NCBI GenBank assembly: GCA_937889015.1
Contig: CALARR010000344.1
Span: 13,018-77,017 of the forward strand
Direction of reading: 5' to 3'
Origin: an uncultured Planctomycetales bacterium
GTDB taxonomy: Bacteria > Planctomycetota > Planctomycetia > Pirellulales > Thermoguttaceae
Length of the DNA: 64,000 bases
A program made the position numbers and the translations under genes. Below are positions 62,559-64,000 of the stretch, piece by piece (position 1 is the stretch's first letter; the number at the start of each line of letters is the position of its first letter). The notes under the pieces were generated by a model. The model was not told the DNA's origin and ran no database searches. It was given only the letters and a program-made list of their open reading frames with translations.

Positions 62559-64000
62559 ATGTCTGCGCCGCGACACGACGAGAAGATCACGGCAACGAGC
62601 GTCTCGCGACGCCGTTTTCTGGAGGACGCGGTCGCTGCGGCGGCCGCAGGATCACTGCTGAGCGCCTCGGCATCGGTCGCCGCCGATGCCAGCGGGGCGC
62701 AGAAGGGGGCATCGCCGGGTGGGCTGTGGATCGGAACGGCCTCAGCCAACATCACGCCCGATCGGCCGGTGCCGCTGACCGGCAACGTCACGGTGCGAAT
62801 TGCGCGCGAGGTGGCCAGTCCCTGCACGGTCAACGTGCTGGCGTTGGAATCGCGCGACGGCGAGCGATCGCTGGACCAGGCGATCCTGGTGTCGTGCGAC
62901 CTGTGCGTCATCCGCCCGGGGATTCAGGCCGGGTTCCGCAAGCACGTTGCGGCCCGACTGCCGGGCTTCGACATCAACAAGCTGTTCCTGGCCGCCACGC
63001 ACACGCACGCCTCGCCGGAGATCCTGCAGGATCGGTACGACGAAAAGGACTACGAAGACGCCATGCAACCCAAGGAGTACGTGCCTTGGATGTACGAGCG
63101 GATGGCGCAGGCCGTGGTCCAGGCGTGGGAGAGCCGCGCGCCGGGGGCGATGGGGTATGGGCTGAGCCAGGCCGTTGTGGGGCACAATCGCCGCGTGACG
63201 TATGCCGACGGGACGGCCAAGATGTTCGGCAAGACCGACGATCCGCAGTTCCGCCACGTGGAAGGCTATGAGGATCATGCCGTGCACGTGCTCTGTTTCT
63301 ACGACCAGCAGCAGCATCTGAAGGCGGCGGCCATTGCCTTGGCAGCTACGGCGCAGGCCGCCTCGGGCAACAAAGTGAGCGCGGACTATTGGCACGAAGT
63401 GCGTCAACTGCTGCGGCAACGGTATGGCGAGCAATTGTGCGTGGTGGGCTTCTGCGCCCCGGCAGGCGATCAGACGCCGAGGGTCCCCTTTCGCAAGGCG
63501 GCCGAAGCACGCATGGATCGGCTCCGCGGCGTGTCGTCCAGCGAGGAGGCCGGACGACGGGTGGCCAACGCCTTCAACGACGTGGTCGACCTGATCGCCA
63601 AGGACATCCGCAGCAATGTGCCGCTGGTGCACCAGGTTCAGCAATTGGAACTGCCGGCGCGGATCATTGCCGAGACGGAGTACGCCGCCGCCAAGAAGGA
63701 ATGTGCGGAGATCGCATCGCACGCGAAACGCACGAAGAGCGACAAGTGGTACGAGCACTTCTACGGGCTGGTGGTCGAGCGGTACGAGGCGCAACAGAAG
63801 GGGCAGTGGAAGACGTTCCCGGTGGAGATGCACGTATTGCGCCTGGGGGACGTGGCCATTGCCACCAACCCGTTCGAGTTGTTCGTGGACTATGGCGTGC
63901 AGATCCAGGCGCGCAGCCCCGCCGTGCAGACGATGCTGATCCAGTTGGCGTCGACGGGGGACAAGCACGCCTATTACGTGCCCACGCCGCGCGCCGTGGC
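62559..64000 (+). CDS. Exported neutral ceramidase-like protein (3' end cut by window edge)
   Basis: At least 480 residues; the stop is outside the window. The N-terminus has a Tat-type signal (VSRRRFLEDAVAAAAAGSLL). The start is ATG at 62559; an ATG four bases earlier is in another frame and does not read into the family sequence. The mature part resembles the neutral/alkaline ceramidase N-terminal family: WIGTASANITPDRPVPLTGN, DQAILVSCDLCVI, LFLAATHTHASPE and VVGHNRR, with His residues placed for zinc binding. Planctomycetal members are often annotated as hypothetical; real ceramide hydrolysis is not implied. It lies 47 bases after the isomerase gene, so it belongs to the same cluster. Confidence 0.7.
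   Translation, partial: MSAPRHDEKITATSVSRRRFLEDAVAAAAAGSLLSASASVAADASGAQKGASPGGLWIGTASANITPDRPVPLTGNVTVRIAREVASPCTVNVLALESRDGERSLDQAILVSCDLCVIRPGIQAGFRKHVAARLPGFDINKLFLAATHTHASPEILQDRYDEKDYEDAMQPKEYVPWMYERMAQAVVQAWESRAPGAMGYGLSQAVVGHNRRVTYADGTAKMFGKTDDPQFRHVEGYEDHAVHVLCFYDQQQHLKAAAIALAATAQAASGNKVSADYWHEVRQLLRQRYGEQLCVVGFCAPAGDQTPRVPFRKAAEARMDRLRGVSSSEEAGRRVANAFNDVVDLIAKDIRSNVPLVHQVQQLELPARIIAETEYAAAKKECAEIASHAKRTKSDKWYEHFYGLVVERYEAQQKGQWKTFPVEMHVLRLGDVAIATNPFELFVDYGVQIQARSPAVQTMLIQLASTGDKHAYYVPTPRAV

Noticed and set aside
1..64000. tRNA, rRNA or CRISPR array
   Set aside because: No T-loop-like motif within a cloverleaf, no rRNA segments and no regularly spaced direct repeats with unique spacers. 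The 35-bp array at 42835 has no spacers.

Overview
The window reads as a chromosome segment of a high-G+C member of the Planctomycetota, probably the Pirellulales/Thermoguttaceae side. This is an inference from gene content, because there is no rRNA or tRNA here to place it. The pointers are secreted Tat-signal Gfo/Idh/MocA oxidoreductases, DUF1080 and DUF4838 proteins, very large PQQ-propeller and alpha-2-macroglobulin proteins, an anaerobic sulfatase maturase and many secreted sugar-processing enzymes.

Layout. 0-9 kb: a truncated rhamnogalacturonan lyase, a lysine/proline-repeat exported protein, the hslV-hslU protease pair, a small Cys-rich protein, a metallopeptidase-like protein behind a divergent Nramp-family transporter, a beta-hydroxyacid dehydrogenase, and a 28-residue very basic protein. 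9.7-15.4 kb: an HDOD protein with a degenerate GGDEF-like tail, a four-domain S1 RNA-binding protein and a CheV-like protein with an added HPt domain. 16-22 kb: an exported oxidoreductase, an MFS transporter, a DUF4838 glycosidase-like protein and a methyltransferase. 22.2-28.3 kb: one giant alpha-2-macroglobulin. 28.6-35.8 kb (minus strand): a 1,625-residue PQQ-propeller/methyltransferase mosaic, an MFS transporter and a DUF1080 hydrolase, apparently one operon. 36.4-38.6 kb: peroxiredoxin and anaerobic sulfatase maturase. 38.6-46.7 kb (minus): a glycosidase, a two-domain esterase, a FAD oxidoreductase with SLH-like repeats and a PhoD-like phosphatase. 47-50 kb: a protein ending in a chagasin-like domain, an alpha/beta hydrolase and a TIM-barrel isomerase. 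50.4-51.8 kb: two orphan hypotheticals, one a PD-(D/E)XK-like protein with lower G+C. 52.3-56.3 kb: the anaerobic ribonucleotide reductase operon nrdD-dcd-nrdG behind a strong promoter and a cobalamin riboswitch. 56.5-64 kb: a XylR/AraC-type regulator divergent from an exported oxidoreductase, HEAT-repeat protein, TIM-barrel isomerase and a truncated ceramidase-like protein.

The most informative points are the vitamin B12 riboswitch in front of a B12-independent ribonucleotide reductase operon that includes dCTP deaminase, and a dispersed imperfect-palindrome element of about 85 bp (four good copies and one decayed) whose outer stem shows compensating base changes. Two further short repeats are shared between the 15.3-15.7 kb and 51.0-52.1 kb intergenic regions. 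Most of the secreted enzymes fit degradation of plant or algal polysaccharide, including the oxidise-then-cleave 3-keto-sugar route, but substrates cannot be read from sequence alone.
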